Assembly (NCBI GenBank): GCA_023230485.1
Contig: JALNXG010000123.1
Coordinates: 1 to 5,767, forward strand
From: Melioribacteraceae bacterium
Lineage (GTDB): Bacteria; Bacteroidota; Ignavibacteria; Ignavibacteriales; Melioribacteraceae
DNA: 5,767 nucleotides
Reading direction: 5' to 3'
The notes beneath the pieces are model-generated. The model was not told the origin of the DNA. It saw nothing but the letters and a program-made list of their open reading frames with translations, and did not search any database. Below, one piece after another: positions 5,174-5,767 of the stretch (its first letter is position 1; each line of letters opens with the position of its first letter). The position numbers were made by a program, and so were the translations under genes.

Positions 5174-5767
5174 ATGAAAAAAGTTTTATTCCTTCTCATT
5201 ATCTCATTCTCGATCTCTATCGCTCAATCGATCACAATCAATAATTCCGGTTTTGAAACAATTGAAAATAACAAACCTGACGGATGGACTATTACCACAA
5301 CGGGCAAAAATGTAGTAGATAATTTAATTGCTAGATCAGGCAAATCAAGCTTATTAATTAATCATGACGACTGGCAAAAAACCGAAATCACCTCCGCAGA
5401 AGTAAATTTAAAAGTAGGACACGTTTACAAAATATCTGGATGGATAAAAGCCGAAAAAGTTGAATCAAATTCTTACGATCAATATCCAACTCCACTCGCC
5501 GCAGTAATCACTATGGAATCTTTTCCATTTACAAATAACTCACCCGCAGTAGGAGCAACTACCGATTGGCAGAAAGTGGAAGTAATGTTCGTTGCCACGA
5601 AATCAAAAGATAAAATTCAGCTACATCTCGGCTATAATGGCAATGCAAAAGGAAAAGCATGGTTCGATGATATTGCACTCACCGAAGTAACAGATATCAG
5701 CGAATATATACCGTTAGAAACAGTTAAATGGCATGGACCTGCATTTCGTTATGAAGATAAAGGATGG
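5174..5767 (+). CDS. Secreted protein with N-terminal carbohydrate-binding-like module (3' end outside window)
   Basis: The frame is open for 198 codons from ATG 5174 to the window end. Residues 1-18 (MKK, hydrophobic core LFLLIISFSIS, then IAQ) are a signal peptide, with cleavage likely after Ala17 or Gln18. Residues about 20-172 look like a jelly-roll carbohydrate-binding module of the CBM_4_9 type: NSGFE (24-28), PDGW (35-38), RSGKSSL (54-60), YKISGWIKA (85-93), DWQKVEVMF (131-139) and KAWFDDIAL (161-169). A new domain seems to begin at VKWHGPAFRYEDKGW (184-198). In related bacteria such a segment can precede a C45-type (acyltransferase/amidase) domain, but that is a weak guess. Only a poor Shine-Dalgarno (GGTAAG) precedes the ATG. 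It is separated from the arsR operon by a hairpin and 104 bases, so it is a separate transcription unit. Confidence 0.85.
   Translation, partial: MKKVLFLLIISFSISIAQSITINNSGFETIENNKPDGWTITTTGKNVVDNLIARSGKSSLLINHDDWQKTEITSAEVNLKVGHVYKISGWIKAEKVESNSYDQYPTPLAAVITMESFPFTNNSPAVGATTDWQKVEVMFVATKSKDKIQLHLGYNGNAKGKAWFDDIALTEVTDISEYIPLETVKWHGPAFRYEDKGW

Overview
The window is AT-rich, with short intergenic gaps and a mix of ATG, TTG and GTG starts. It most likely comes from the Bacteroidota/Ignavibacteriota (Chlorobi) side of the bacterial tree. Three things suggest this: an exact match to the Bacteroidota promoter pattern TTTG-N19-TAnnTTTG in front of the tRNA, a second near match in front of the arsR-type gene, and the style of the proteins (multi-PAS sensor kinase with a LytS-type membrane domain, secreted carbohydrate-binding-like protein). 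The assignment is inference; no marker gene is present.

Layout. Bases 1-168 hold the C-terminal end of an unrecognised protein. A complete tRNA-Lys(CUU) follows at 211-283 with its own promoter and a strong intrinsic terminator (293-318). Convergent to it, on the minus strand, lies a 48-codon ORF (317-463) with a good Shine-Dalgarno; its sequence resembles the C-terminal tail of short-chain dehydrogenases. About 290 bp without a convincing gene precede a 705-aa membrane histidine kinase (753-2870), with a LytS-type 5TM sensor, two PAS domains, HisKA and HATPase_c. No response regulator is visible.

From 2883 to 5069 there is a compact, apparently self-regulated operon: an ArsR/SmtB-family repressor, a small CxxC thioredoxin-like protein, a DUF318/COG0701 (YraQ/ArsP-type) permease and a half-length TauE/SafE (TSUP) membrane protein. 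A 20-bp near-perfect palindrome overlaps the -10/start region of the arsR promoter and is the obvious operator. A 35-bp hairpin follows the last gene. The set suggests metalloid- or thiol-stress-responsive export: the repressor senses the ligand, the CxxC protein provides redox or thiol chemistry, and two membrane proteins move the substrate. The actual substrate cannot be read from the sequence.

At the right edge (5174 to the end) a secreted protein begins, with a signal peptide and a jelly-roll carbohydrate-binding-like module; its main domain lies outside the window.

I see no CRISPR array, insertion sequence or clearly new system. The most useful second-look items are the operator architecture, the ArsR cysteine pattern, the half-size TSUP protein, the unusual kinase architecture and the small SDR-tail-like ORF.
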